The notes beneath the pieces were generated by a model. That model was not told where the DNA came from. It did not search any database and saw only the letters and a list, made by a program, of their open reading frames with translations. Of a DNA stretch of 32,609 nt, positions 15,144 through 22,873 are shown in pieces. How positions within the stretch are numbered: position 1 is the first letter of the stretch; the number at the start of each line of letters is the position of its first letter. The translations under genes were made by a program, and so were the position numbers. Origin of the DNA: Hungatella sp. (GTDB lineage Bacteria; Bacillota; Clostridia; Lachnospirales; Lachnospiraceae); NCBI GenBank assembly GCA_022795805.1, contig JAAWHK010000024.1, forward strand, positions 1 to 32,609, written 5' to 3'.

Positions 15144-15159
15144 AGGCATGTTTTTTGCA
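15144..15159 (+). promoter_or_regulatory. Sigma-54 promoter of the permease-SDR operon
   Basis: The sequence AGGCATG-TTTT-TTGCA has GG (15145-15146) and GC (15157-15158) 10 nt apart. The predicted start is near 15170, 27 nt before the ATG. With the opposite promoter it forms a 20-nt inverted repeat (15090-15109 with 15145-15164, 19 of 20 matching). Confidence 0.85.
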
Positions 15160-15196
15160 ATAATATCTTAAAAACATTTTACAAAAGGAGATCTTC

Positions 15197-16330
15197 ATGG
15201 AAAAAAAGCAATCGTCATTCTTTGTGGCATTCCCTGTTTCTTCCGTGTATTTTGGCGCCCTGGTGGGCCCGTCCATGGTTTCCGGGGCCTTTGCCGCCGT
15301 GTACTTTGCTCCCTATGGGGCCTGGGGCCTTATCCTGCCTCTGGTAACCATGGGCCTGGCCGCTTTCATCGTGACCTGCGGAATGATCGGTATCCGCCGC
15401 TGGAAGGTGTATGACTACTCGTCCTACGCCAGGAAGCTGTACGGCCCCCTGTCCCCTGTCCTTTCGCCTCTTCTGGAGGTATTCCTGATACTGGCCATGA
15501 TCGTAGGCGGAAGTTCCGTCATCGCCATGGGCGGCACGTTCTTCAACAGCCTTTTCGGCATGCCCGTGTTCATAGGCGCCGTTCTCATGGCTGTCATCAG
15601 CTCCCTTCTGGTGCTGTGGGGCGCAGACCTGGTGCGAAAGTCCTCCACCTTCATGACCGTGGTCCTGGCGGCAGGATTCTTTCTTTTGGTGGTATTCGCC
15701 GCCGGCACCAAGTCGGAGCGGCTTTCCGCCATCATCACCAGCTGGGAGGTTCCCCATGGGGTCCGCTTTCTCACCGGTGTGGCGCCCGCTCTCTCACTGG
15801 GGCTCTCCCACGCCAGCAACGCCCTCACCCTGAGCAGCGTCAGCCAGAACATCCGCACCTTCAGGGACGCGTGCATGGTGGGTCTCATCAGCTTTGTGTT
15901 AAACAGCGCGGCCTTTATCGCCTGCACCGTTCTGATTCTGCCCTACTGCCCGGAGGCCCTGGCTGAAAGTGTACCCAACCTGTACATCATCAACACCTTC
16001 CTGGTGGAAAAGGTCCCCTGGCTTCCCGTGGTCTACTCCGTAGTCATGTTCTTCGGGCTGGCCTCCAGCGGCGCACCTCAGCTCCACGCCGTCGCCTCCC
16101 GGGTTCTCCCCCTGTATCCCGATTCATGGAGGGTCACGGACCTTACGAAAAATATTATTACCAGCTTTGTGTACATGGCCGTCTGCATCGCCATCTCGTT
16201 TTTGGGGCTCAGGACCATCATCAGTTCCGGCTACGGACTTTTGGGAAGCCTGGCCGTTCCCCTTATCGTGATCCCGCTGTGCGTCGTCATGCCTGTACGC
16301 CTCTACAGAGAAAGGAGTCTGAAAAAATGA
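15197..16330 (+). CDS. YkvI-like membrane transporter
   Basis: This 377-residue protein has about ten hydrophobic segments and almost no soluble part. It resembles the YkvI family of the amino-acid/sodium-symporter superfamily, including an early Gly/Ser-rich break in the first helix (GALVGPSMVSGAF). AAAAGGAGATC precedes the ATG at 15197. The stop codon overlaps the SDR start (ATGA), so the two are translationally coupled. It lies under a sigma-54 promoter facing the second CoA-transferase. It is a candidate importer for a zwitterionic or amino-acid-like substrate, taking the place CaiT has in the carnitine system; this is inference. Substrates of the family are poorly known. Confidence 0.75.
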   Translation: MEKKQSSFFVAFPVSSVYFGALVGPSMVSGAFAAVYFAPYGAWGLILPLVTMGLAAFIVTCGMIGIRRWKVYDYSSYARKLYGPLSPVLSPLLEVFLILAMIVGGSSVIAMGGTFFNSLFGMPVFIGAVLMAVISSLLVLWGADLVRKSSTFMTVVLAAGFFLLVVFAAGTKSERLSAIITSWEVPHGVRFLTGVAPALSLGLSHASNALTLSSVSQNIRTFRDACMVGLISFVLNSAAFIACTVLILPYCPEALAESVPNLYIINTFLVEKVPWLPVVYSVVMFFGLASSGAPQLHAVASRVLPLYPDSWRVTDLTKNIITSFVYMAVCIAISFLGLRTIISSGYGLLGSLAVPLIVIPLCVVMPVRLYRERSLKK

Positions 16331-17097
16331 CCAATTATTTCGATCTGACCGGACAGGTGGCGGTCGTCACCGGCGCCAGCGCCGGTTTGGGCGCCCAGTT
16401 TGCCAGGATTCTGGCCGAAAGCGGCGCGGACGTGGCCGTCCTGGCCCGCCGCACCGAGATGCTCAAATCTCTGGCCCAGGAGATTACCCGTGACACTGGA
16501 CGGCGCTGCCTTTACTACACCTGCGACGTAGGGCAGGAGGATTCCATCCGGGAGGCTGTGGACGCCATTCTCGCTGATTTCACCAAAATTGACATTCTGG
16601 TGAACAATGCCGGAATCGTCAAGTATTCCAGGGATTTCCCCTCCCACACAACGGAGAAGTGGAATATGGTTCTGGGGGTGGACTTAACGGGAGCCTTCCT
16701 CTTCAGCCGCTACACCGCCGAAAAATCCATGATTCCCAACGCCTACGGCCGGATCATCAATCTCACCAGCGTGGCGGCCATCCAGGGAGGCCTGGGCACT
16801 GCCAGCTACTCTGCCGCCAAGGGCGGCATCTTAAGCCTTACCAAGGCCATGGCCGCTGACCTGGCCTCCCACAACATCACCGTCAACGCCATCGGCCCCG
16901 GCAACGTGGAGTCGGAGATGAGCGCCAAAACCATGGACAACCCCTTTGTGAAGGAGATGATCGCCAAGACGCCCATGAAGCGCTTCGGGAAGGCCCGGGA
17001 GTTAAGCGCCATCCTTCTGGCCTTTGCCAGCCCTGTTTCGTCCTATACCACGGGACAGGTGGTTTATGTGGACGGGGGGATGACTTCGGTGCTGTAG
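16327..17097 (+). CDS. SDR-family oxidoreductase
   Basis: This 256-residue classical short-chain dehydrogenase has TGASAGLG (15-22), NNAG (93-96), catalytic Ser148, Tyr161 and Lys165 (YSAAK), and the C-terminal GQVVYVDGGM. Arg41-Arg42 after the second strand suggest NADP(H) rather than NAD(H). The start is the ATG overlapping the permease stop by 4 nt, preceded by AAAGGAG; longer upstream frames overlap the permease gene. It probably oxidises a hydroxy group or reduces a keto group of the pathway substrate or intermediate, for example a 3-hydroxy/3-oxo pair. It is the last gene of the sigma-54 locus on this side and is followed by a terminator. Confidence 0.9.
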   Translation: MTNYFDLTGQVAVVTGASAGLGAQFARILAESGADVAVLARRTEMLKSLAQEITRDTGRRCLYYTCDVGQEDSIREAVDAILADFTKIDILVNNAGIVKYSRDFPSHTTEKWNMVLGVDLTGAFLFSRYTAEKSMIPNAYGRIINLTSVAAIQGGLGTASYSAAKGGILSLTKAMAADLASHNITVNAIGPGNVESEMSAKTMDNPFVKEMIAKTPMKRFGKARELSAILLAFASPVSSYTTGQVVYVDGGMTSVL

Positions 17098-17123
17098 GGA
17101 CGCGATTTCCTTTTAAAGCAAAC

Positions 17124-17165
17124 AAAAAGAGTATCTCGAAACTTACGGTTCGAGGTACTCTTTTT
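17124..17165. terminator. Bidirectional terminator
   Basis: AAAAAGAGTAtCTCGAA and TTCGAGgTACTCTTTTT form a long stem around an 8-nt loop, with A-runs and T-runs on both sides. It serves the SDR operon (+) and the convergent acetyltransferase gene (-), and marks the end of the sigma-54 locus. Confidence 0.9.
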
Positions 17166-17186
17166 AGTCTGATTTTTCCTTCCGGC

Positions 17187-18263
17187 TTACACAACCTCAT
17201 CCAGAAAAACCCCGCTTAAGACATCCACCATCCCCATCCACGGCTCTGCCGCCGCCATACCTTCCCTCTGTCCGAACAGCCATCCCGTCAGCTCCCCTAT
17301 GGAAGTCTCCAGCCTTTCTGCCGCCTCCATCCCCCTCTCCCACGGCCGGATTCCGGACGTATCCCACCCGATACGCCAGAGAAACACCCCATCATTCCCC
17401 TCACACAGCCTGTCCTTAACCGTCAGACGCACGGTCAGCGGCTGCACCCCGTCTTTACACCCGGGGCGCAGCCTTATGGCTGACATGAACTTCTTCAGGC
17501 AGACGATTCTGGCCATGATCACCGGTGCATCCTCCTTGTCCGGCTGTGTCCACTCCTCCCTGGTCAGAAGCATCCTCTGCTCCTTTCTGCCGATTCCCCA
17601 CCAGCACCGCAGGCCCTCCACGGTCCTTTCCTCCTTTGCCCCCCAGCCGTCTTCCCTGCCCACAGTCAGAGCCTCCATCCAGCCCTCCTCACTCTCCAGC
17701 TCCTGTATGAGCCGCCTTACGTACGCCGGTGTCCTCACGGCAAAAACCCGGTATCTCTCCTCCAGCCATCGGTTCATCCAATGTGCCGCCCAGGCCGCAT
17801 CCGTCTTCTCCCCGGGGACCCTCTCCTTTTTCAGGCGACTCTCCGCCTCCGGCCTTAACCTGCAGGAAGGCTGCCGGCAGACGGTGACAAAATCAAAGGG
17901 TGCGTAGATCCTCACATCTGCTGGCATGAGGAAACAAAATCCCATTTCCTCCCGGTACATGTCCGCCAGCGCCCGCATCAGAAGACTTCGCATCAGCCCC
18001 CGGCGCCTTCTGTCCTTCGCCGTGGCAACTGCCACAATATAGTCCGCGTCCCACACCTGCTCCCCCGCCCGGACCGTGTAAGGATTCCGGTGGACCATGG
18101 CCTCGATCCTCTTTTCCTCCCCGTTCACCGCCGCCAGGATCCGGTTGTCCTCCGTCTTCTCCCTGTAATAGTACTTCAGAAAGCTCTCCGAATCCTCAGG
18201 AAACGCCTCCCGCCACAGACGTATGGTACTCCCTTTTTCCTCCTGCCTCAGATACCGTATCAT
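17187..18263 (-). CDS. GNAT acetyltransferase, Eis-like
   Basis: This 358-residue protein has an N-terminal GNAT domain with the acetyl-CoA-binding stretch RRRRGLMRSLLMRAL preceded by VAVATAKD, and GFCFLMPADVRIYAPFDF. A longer C-terminal region ends like the sterol-carrier-type domain of Eis proteins (RLTVKDRLCEGNDGVFLW). It should transfer an acetyl group to an amine, but the substrate is unknown. Its ATG overlaps the stop of the DUF2156 gene by 4 nt, so the two are coupled. The pair is an independent unit between two terminators, with no evident link to the flanking pathways. Confidence 0.85.
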   Translation of the reverse strand: MIRYLRQEEKGSTIRLWREAFPEDSESFLKYYYREKTEDNRILAAVNGEEKRIEAMVHRNPYTVRAGEQVWDADYIVAVATAKDRRRRGLMRSLLMRALADMYREEMGFCFLMPADVRIYAPFDFVTVCRQPSCRLRPEAESRLKKERVPGEKTDAAWAAHWMNRWLEERYRVFAVRTPAYVRRLIQELESEEGWMEALTVGREDGWGAKEERTVEGLRCWWGIGRKEQRMLLTREEWTQPDKEDAPVIMARIVCLKKFMSAIRLRPGCKDGVQPLTVRLTVKDRLCEGNDGVFLWRIGWDTSGIRPWERGMEAAERLETSIGELTGWLFGQREGMAAAEPWMGMVDVLSGVFLDEVV

Positions 18264-19195
18264 ATGACCCCCATCTTTCTCTGCCTCACAGAATACTTCC
18301 TGGCAAATCCCACGGGGCAGTAGCTCATTTTCGCCCGTCTAAGGCCCTCCAGCCCCAGATCATCCTCCCGGTTCACCAGCGCCGCGTCCGGAAATTCATG
18401 GATCAGAAACTGCTGGTTGATAAACTGGTACAGCCCCCGCATTCCGTTGTTGGCCTTCTCAATATGGATAATCGCCATTTTCTCATAGGGATTGCAGCTT
18501 CCTATGGTGAATGCCTCCAGCTTTCCCTCTATATACACGCCGCTCATCCTGACGCCCAGGATTGAACAGTTGTTCAGAATCTCGTGGATGCCCTCGATCT
18601 CATAATCCAGGTGCTCCTCCACGTCCTCACCCTTGCCTTCCCTCCACCGGTCCAGAAAATCCCACACATCCTGCCGGTCCGAGCAGCACAGCCTCCTGTA
18701 CTCCGCCCGATCCCCGTACTCCTTTAGAAATGCGTTGAGATTATTCTTCTTTTTGTGAAGCTTTTTCCCCGCCAGGGTCCGCATGGCTTCCCCGTCGTAG
18801 AGGTAGTCCTTCATATCCTCATTCTCCGCAACCTCATACTTCTCCGGGTCCAGCCCCAGGGCCAGCACCGCCTCCTCATCCGCCAGGAGGATCTCATAGG
18901 GCCGGCGCAGCTTCTCGTTGAAAAAGCGGACCATCTCATAAAAACAGTCCTTCACATCCTCCTCCCGGCAGGCAGGCATGGCCCCCACCTCCTTCCCGTT
19001 CACGCTCATAAGCCACTGGACGGCTCCATGACTGCTTATGGCAAACCGAAGTTCACTGTATTTTCTCCACAGGAAGCTGTCCAGAAATACGCTCTCGCAT
19101 GTTTTGTTTGGCCGAAGGCAAAAATACGGCTCCAGTATCTCGATACTCTCCGCCTTTACAGGCCGAAAGTGCAGTTCTTTGTCTGATCCTGTCAT
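18260..19195 (-). CDS. DUF2156 (phosphatidylglycerol lysyltransferase C-terminal-like) protein
   Basis: This 311-residue protein resembles the DUF2156/LPG-synthase C-terminal family, which has a double GNAT-like fold. Typical traits are FDSFLW-type aromatic residues near the start (VFLDSFLWRKYSEL), LHKKKNNLNAFLKEYGD in the middle, and the ending LGLEGLRRAKMSYCPVGFARKY. No membrane domain is fused, so it is a soluble stand-alone form as is common in Clostridia. It might transfer an aminoacyl or acyl group; the true substrate is unknown. It is the first gene of a two-gene unit with the Eis-like acetyltransferase. GAGAGGAAAA precedes the ATG at 19195. Confidence 0.85.
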   Translation of the reverse strand: MTGSDKELHFRPVKAESIEILEPYFCLRPNKTCESVFLDSFLWRKYSELRFAISSHGAVQWLMSVNGKEVGAMPACREEDVKDCFYEMVRFFNEKLRRPYEILLADEEAVLALGLDPEKYEVAENEDMKDYLYDGEAMRTLAGKKLHKKKNNLNAFLKEYGDRAEYRRLCCSDRQDVWDFLDRWREGKGEDVEEHLDYEIEGIHEILNNCSILGVRMSGVYIEGKLEAFTIGSCNPYEKMAIIHIEKANNGMRGLYQFINQQFLIHEFPDAALVNREDDLGLEGLRRAKMSYCPVGFARKYSVRQRKMGVI

Positions 19196-19308
19196 ATCTT
19201 TTTTCCTCTCTCAATCTGTCGCTCATACTGCGGACATGTCAGGATAGAATGTCCACCCTACATAATTACCATACTTTCACCCGTTTTACAAGGCCCTTAA
19301 CAGGAAAC

Positions 19309-19339
19309 AAAAAAAGGAGCCGCCCACATGACAGCCCCT
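19309..19339 (-). terminator. Terminator of the opp-dipeptidase operon
   Basis: On the minus strand AGGGGCTGTC pairs with GGCGGCTCCT around ATGTG, giving 10 bp including three G-U pairs. Seven T follow at once. It lies about 85 nt after the dipeptidase stop. Confidence 0.75.
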
Positions 19340-19424
19340 TGTTCTCCTGCTCCCTATTCTCTGTTTCCTGTATTCGCCCCACAGCCCTTGAGGCAGCCCA
19401 AAACGGCCGCCTCTCCTGTCTCTC

Positions 19425-20813
19425 TCAAAGCCTGTCAACTTCCTCAAGCGCCTGAATGTAAATATGCAGTGCATCCTCCAGCACCTTTAACTGTACGCAC
19501 TCGTCGGGCTGATGGCCGCCTCCGTGGCCGTCAGGCCCCGGTTTCTTCTGGCCGCGTATCCCCGGTCCGAAGGCCACAGCCCCGGGAATCTTCCTGGCAT
19601 ACGTCCCTCCGCCCATGGTGTAGGGCACAAAAGACGGCCCCAGCCTGTTCGTGCAGGCCCTGCACAGAGTCCGCACAAAGGGGCTGTCGGGGGAGACATA
19701 GGATGGGGGATCGTTTTTCACCCAGCTCATGCGCCAGCCGCAGCTGTTGGCCGCCTGTTTAAGGGCGGCTTCCATCTGCCCGGCGTCCGCACATGCCGGA
19801 TAGCGGATGTTGATGTTCTGTCTCAGCCTGCCCTCTCCTGTCTCGGTCATCCCGGCGATAACCGTAAGCTTTCCGAGTTCTTCATCCTCATGGGCGATTC
19901 CCAGGCCGGAGCCGTAGTAGTCTTTCAGACTGTCTCCGATGAAGAACAGGATTTTCCCGGCCTCCTCGCTTACCAGGTTTCTCCTGCAGATGTAATCCGC
20001 CAGCATAACCGCCGCGTTCTCAGAGCCCTCCGGAAACGCCGCGTGAGCTGATTTCCCGGCGGCCTCCACCCTCAGAAAATCGCCCTCTCTCTTTACGGAT
20101 ATACCCGGCCAAATCTCACACGCCTCTGTTTCCCGTTTTGCCTCCGTTCTCAGCAGCGCGAAGGCGCTGGCCGCCACCGAATTGGATGCGGCTCCCGCAG
20201 AAAACCGGACGATCTCCCCGGGAAGGGGCGCCTCAAACTCAGCCTCCATAATCCCCTTCTCCGAGTAGCACACGGAAAACGCCCCGTCTGGCGTGAAGGA
20301 AAAATCAGGTGCCGGATAATGCTTCAGGTACCAGACAATATCCCCCATCCCCTTCTCCTCACTGCATCCCAGAAAGAGCCTTATGGTCCGCCGGGGCTTA
20401 AATCCCATCTCCCGCAGAAACAGCATGGCGTACAGCGCCGTCACCGCAGGCCCTTTGTTGTCGCAGCTTCCCCGCCCGTAGAGCCACCCGTCCTCAATAT
20501 AGGGGCTGCAGGGTGGATTCTTCCATCCGTCCCCGGGCGGAACCACATCCAGGTGGGCGAACATGCCCACCTCGCCTTTCTCCGTACCGGGCATAAGGAT
20601 GCTGCCGCAGCGGTACTCATGGTTCTCCGCTTCAAATCCCATCCGCTCCCCCATGGCCAGCGCCGCATCCAGCACCCGGGCGCACCCCTCGCCGAAGGGA
20701 TACCTCCCGCCACCGGGTGTATTGACGCTGGGAATGCGGACCAGGGTCATGATATCCTCTAAAAATTTCTCCCGATGTTCCTGAAAAAACCGGGCAATCA
20801 CACGTTCGTCCAT
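19425..20813 (-). CDS. M20 family dipeptidase (PepV/Sapep-like)
   Basis: This 462-residue metallopeptidase has the PepV-type motifs HLDVVPPGDGW (His87, Asp89), GRGSCDNKG (Asp118) and GCSEEKG (Glu152/Glu153). Near the end is GHQPDECV with the last His ligand, where PepV has a similar sequence. The length fits PepV/Sapep enzymes, which cut dipeptides and some tripeptides in the cytoplasm using two metal ions. I chose the ATG at 20813 because GAGGTG precedes it; an in-frame ATG at 20837 lies within the upstream oppF gene without a site. As last gene of the opp operon it probably digests the peptides that the transporter brings in. Confidence 0.9.
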   Translation of the reverse strand: MDERVIARFFQEHREKFLEDIMTLVRIPSVNTPGGGRYPFGEGCARVLDAALAMGERMGFEAENHEYRCGSILMPGTEKGEVGMFAHLDVVPPGDGWKNPPCSPYIEDGWLYGRGSCDNKGPAVTALYAMLFLREMGFKPRRTIRLFLGCSEEKGMGDIVWYLKHYPAPDFSFTPDGAFSVCYSEKGIMEAEFEAPLPGEIVRFSAGAASNSVAASAFALLRTEAKRETEACEIWPGISVKREGDFLRVEAAGKSAHAAFPEGSENAAVMLADYICRRNLVSEEAGKILFFIGDSLKDYYGSGLGIAHEDEELGKLTVIAGMTETGEGRLRQNINIRYPACADAGQMEAALKQAANSCGWRMSWVKNDPPSYVSPDSPFVRTLCRACTNRLGPSFVPYTMGGGTYARKIPGAVAFGPGIRGQKKPGPDGHGGGHQPDECVQLKVLEDALHIYIQALEEVDRL

Positions 20814-20824
20814 GTCACAGCACC

Positions 20825-21802
20825 TCAGTCTCTGCACAGATGGCAGGCTGCCATGTGACCGCCTCCCATGTCCTTAAGTTCCGGTTCCAGCTCCCTGCAC
20901 TCAGGCCTGGCATAGGTGCACCGGGTGTGAAACCGGCACCCCTTTGGCGGGTTAAACGGGCTGGGCACATCGCCGGTCAGGCGGATGCGCTTTGGGGCCG
21001 CATCCACATCCGGGATGGGGATGGAGGAAAGCAGGGCCTGGGTGTAGGGATGTTTCGCGTCGGAGTACAGCTCATCCTTTGAGGCGATCTCCACAGGCTT
21101 TCCCAGGTACATGACCATGATGCGGTCGCAGAGATACCGGACCACGCTCAGATCGTGAGAGATAAACAGGTACGTCAGGGAAAGCTCCTGCTGCAGATCC
21201 CGCATCAAATTCAGCACCTGGGCACGGACCGACACATCCAGCGCGGACACCGGCTCATCGCACACCACAAAGTCCGGCTTCAGCACGAGAGCCCTGGCGA
21301 TCATGATCCTCTGTCTCTGGCCTCCCGAGAACTCATGGGGATACCGGTTTAAATATTCCAGAGGAAGGCCCACCTTCTCCATCATATCAAGCACCTGTTG
21401 GATGCGCTCCTCCTTCGTCCCTATGCCGAACACATCCAGAGACGCGCAGATCAGCTCCTTGACCGTCATCCGCGGATTCAGGGACGCATAGGGGTCCTGG
21501 AATATAATCTGCAGCTTCTGCCTGTACTCCCGCATCTGCCTGTTATCCAGGGACAGCAGGTCAATCCCGTTGTACATAACAGAACCGCTGTCCGGCTCAT
21601 GGAGGCGGAGGATGGCGCGGCCCAGAGTGGACTTGCCGCAGCCGGACTCTCCCACCACCCCCAATATCCCGCCCCTGGGGATCTCAAAGGTGACGTCGTC
21701 CACCGCTTTCACTGTCTTCACAGGACCGCCCAGAAACTGCTTTCGGGAGGAAAAATACTTTTTCAGATGTTCAACTCTAAGCAGCGGCTCAGCCTTGTTC
21801 AT
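20825..21802 (-). CDS. oppF: Oligopeptide/dipeptide ABC transporter ATP-binding protein (OppF/DppF)
   Basis: This 325-residue ATPase has Walker [10 protein letters not shown], signature LSGGQRQRI (as FSGGQRQRI), and Walker B VVCDEPVSALDV. It has the C-terminal Opp extension with a cysteine group (GCRFHTRCTYARPEC), thought to bind iron-sulfur in this family. The in-frame track upstream reaches 21913, but the true start is the ATG at 21802, which has GGAGGTG at a good distance and overlaps the oppD stop by 14 nt. It pairs with OppD to energise the OppBC channel. Gene order and coupling show they are made together. Confidence 0.93.
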   Translation of the reverse strand: MNKAEPLLRVEHLKKYFSSRKQFLGGPVKTVKAVDDVTFEIPRGGILGVVGESGCGKSTLGRAILRLHEPDSGSVMYNGIDLLSLDNRQMREYRQKLQIIFQDPYASLNPRMTVKELICASLDVFGIGTKEERIQQVLDMMEKVGLPLEYLNRYPHEFSGGQRQRIMIARALVLKPDFVVCDEPVSALDVSVRAQVLNLMRDLQQELSLTYLFISHDLSVVRYLCDRIMVMYLGKPVEIASKDELYSDAKHPYTQALLSSIPIPDVDAAPKRIRLTGDVPSPFNPPKGCRFHTRCTYARPECRELEPELKDMGGGHMAACHLCRD

Positions 21803-22799
21803 ATTCCACCTCCTTAAATCGGTCCCTGTACTTCCAGCACCTGACCTGCCGTCCGTCGGGCGCTTCGAACACCGGCGGACACGTTTCGCCGCAGATATCC
21901 ATGGCACAGTCACACCGCACGCAGAAACGGCAGCCCTCCTGCAGGGCGCTCAGGCTGGGAACCGTGCCCTCTATGGCGTACAGGCGCTCCGTGTCCTTAT
22001 CCAGCCGGGGGATGGAGGACAAAAGCCCCCTGGTGTAAGGGTGCAGCGGCTCGCCAAAGATCTGGCGGGCCGTGCCGTACTCCACGATCTGCCCCGCATA
22101 CATGACCATGATGGAGTCCGCCATCTCCGCCACCACTCCCATATCGTGGGTGATCAGCATAATGGCCGCGTCGATCTTGTCTTTCAGCTCCACCATAAGA
22201 TCAATAATCTGCGCCTGGATAGTCACATCCAGAGCCGTGGTGGGCTCGTCCGCGATCAGCAGGGACGGGCTGCAGGACAGCGCCATGGCGATCATCACCC
22301 GCTGGCGCATGCCGCCGCTGAGCTGATGGGGAAATTCCTTCAGCCTCTGTTCAGGCGCCGATACGCCTACCTTGGTCAGAATATCCAGGGCCTGCTTTCG
22401 AATCTCACTTCTGGGCGCCTTCATGTGCACGGCAATGGTTTCCTCCAGCTGGTATCCCACGGTGAGAACCGGATTTAAGGATGTCATGGAATCCTGAAAG
22501 ATCATGGCAATATCCTTGCCCCGGATGCGGCTCAGCTCTCGGCTGCTCTTCTTCACCAGATCTTCCCCCTTAAAGAGTATCTGTCCCTGGGCGATCCTGC
22601 CGATGCCGCCCGGAAGCAGCCGCAGAATCGACAGTGAGGTTACACTTTTTCCGCATCCGGATTCGCCCACGATGCCCAGGGTCTCTCCTTTGTGCACCGT
22701 GAAGCTGACTTTGTCCACTGCGGTGATATATCCATTTTTTGTGCGGAACTGCGTTACCAGCTGCTGCACCTGCAAAATTGGCTGCGCTTGCTGTGTCAT
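21789..22799 (-). CDS. oppD: Oligopeptide/dipeptide ABC transporter ATP-binding protein (OppD/DppD)
   Basis: This 336-residue ATPase has Walker [10 protein letters not shown], signature LSGGMRQRV and Walker [14 protein letters not shown]. The Opp/Dpp-type C-terminal cysteine group is [15 protein letters not shown]. It overlaps oppF by 14 nt and follows the binding-protein gene after 74 nt. The site before its ATG (ATGGGGTAG) is weaker than others in the operon, so it may be made at a lower level than the binding protein. With OppF it forms the ATP-hydrolysing heterodimer of a peptide importer. Nickel or other ligands are possible for the family, but the neighbouring dipeptidase favours peptides. 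Confidence 0.93.
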   Translation of the reverse strand: MTQQAQPILQVQQLVTQFRTKNGYITAVDKVSFTVHKGETLGIVGESGCGKSVTSLSILRLLPGGIGRIAQGQILFKGEDLVKKSSRELSRIRGKDIAMIFQDSMTSLNPVLTVGYQLEETIAVHMKAPRSEIRKQALDILTKVGVSAPEQRLKEFPHQLSGGMRQRVMIAMALSCSPSLLIADEPTTALDVTIQAQIIDLMVELKDKIDAAIMLITHDMGVVAEMADSIMVMYAGQIVEYGTARQIFGEPLHPYTRGLLSSIPRLDKDTERLYAIEGTVPSLSALQEGCRFCVRCDCAMDICGETCPPVFEAPDGRQVRCWKYRDRFKEVEYEQG

Positions 22800-22873
22800 A
22801 ATATCTACCCCATTTATCTTAATCTACCGGAATCTGATTTGCTTTAAAAGTCCGCTGCCAGGCACGGAAAGGA

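Noticed and set aside
15090-15164. 20-nt inverted repeat as a repressor operator
   Set aside because: Each arm is fully explained as a -24/-12 promoter element with exact GG-N10-GC spacing, and similar elements stand alone elsewhere.
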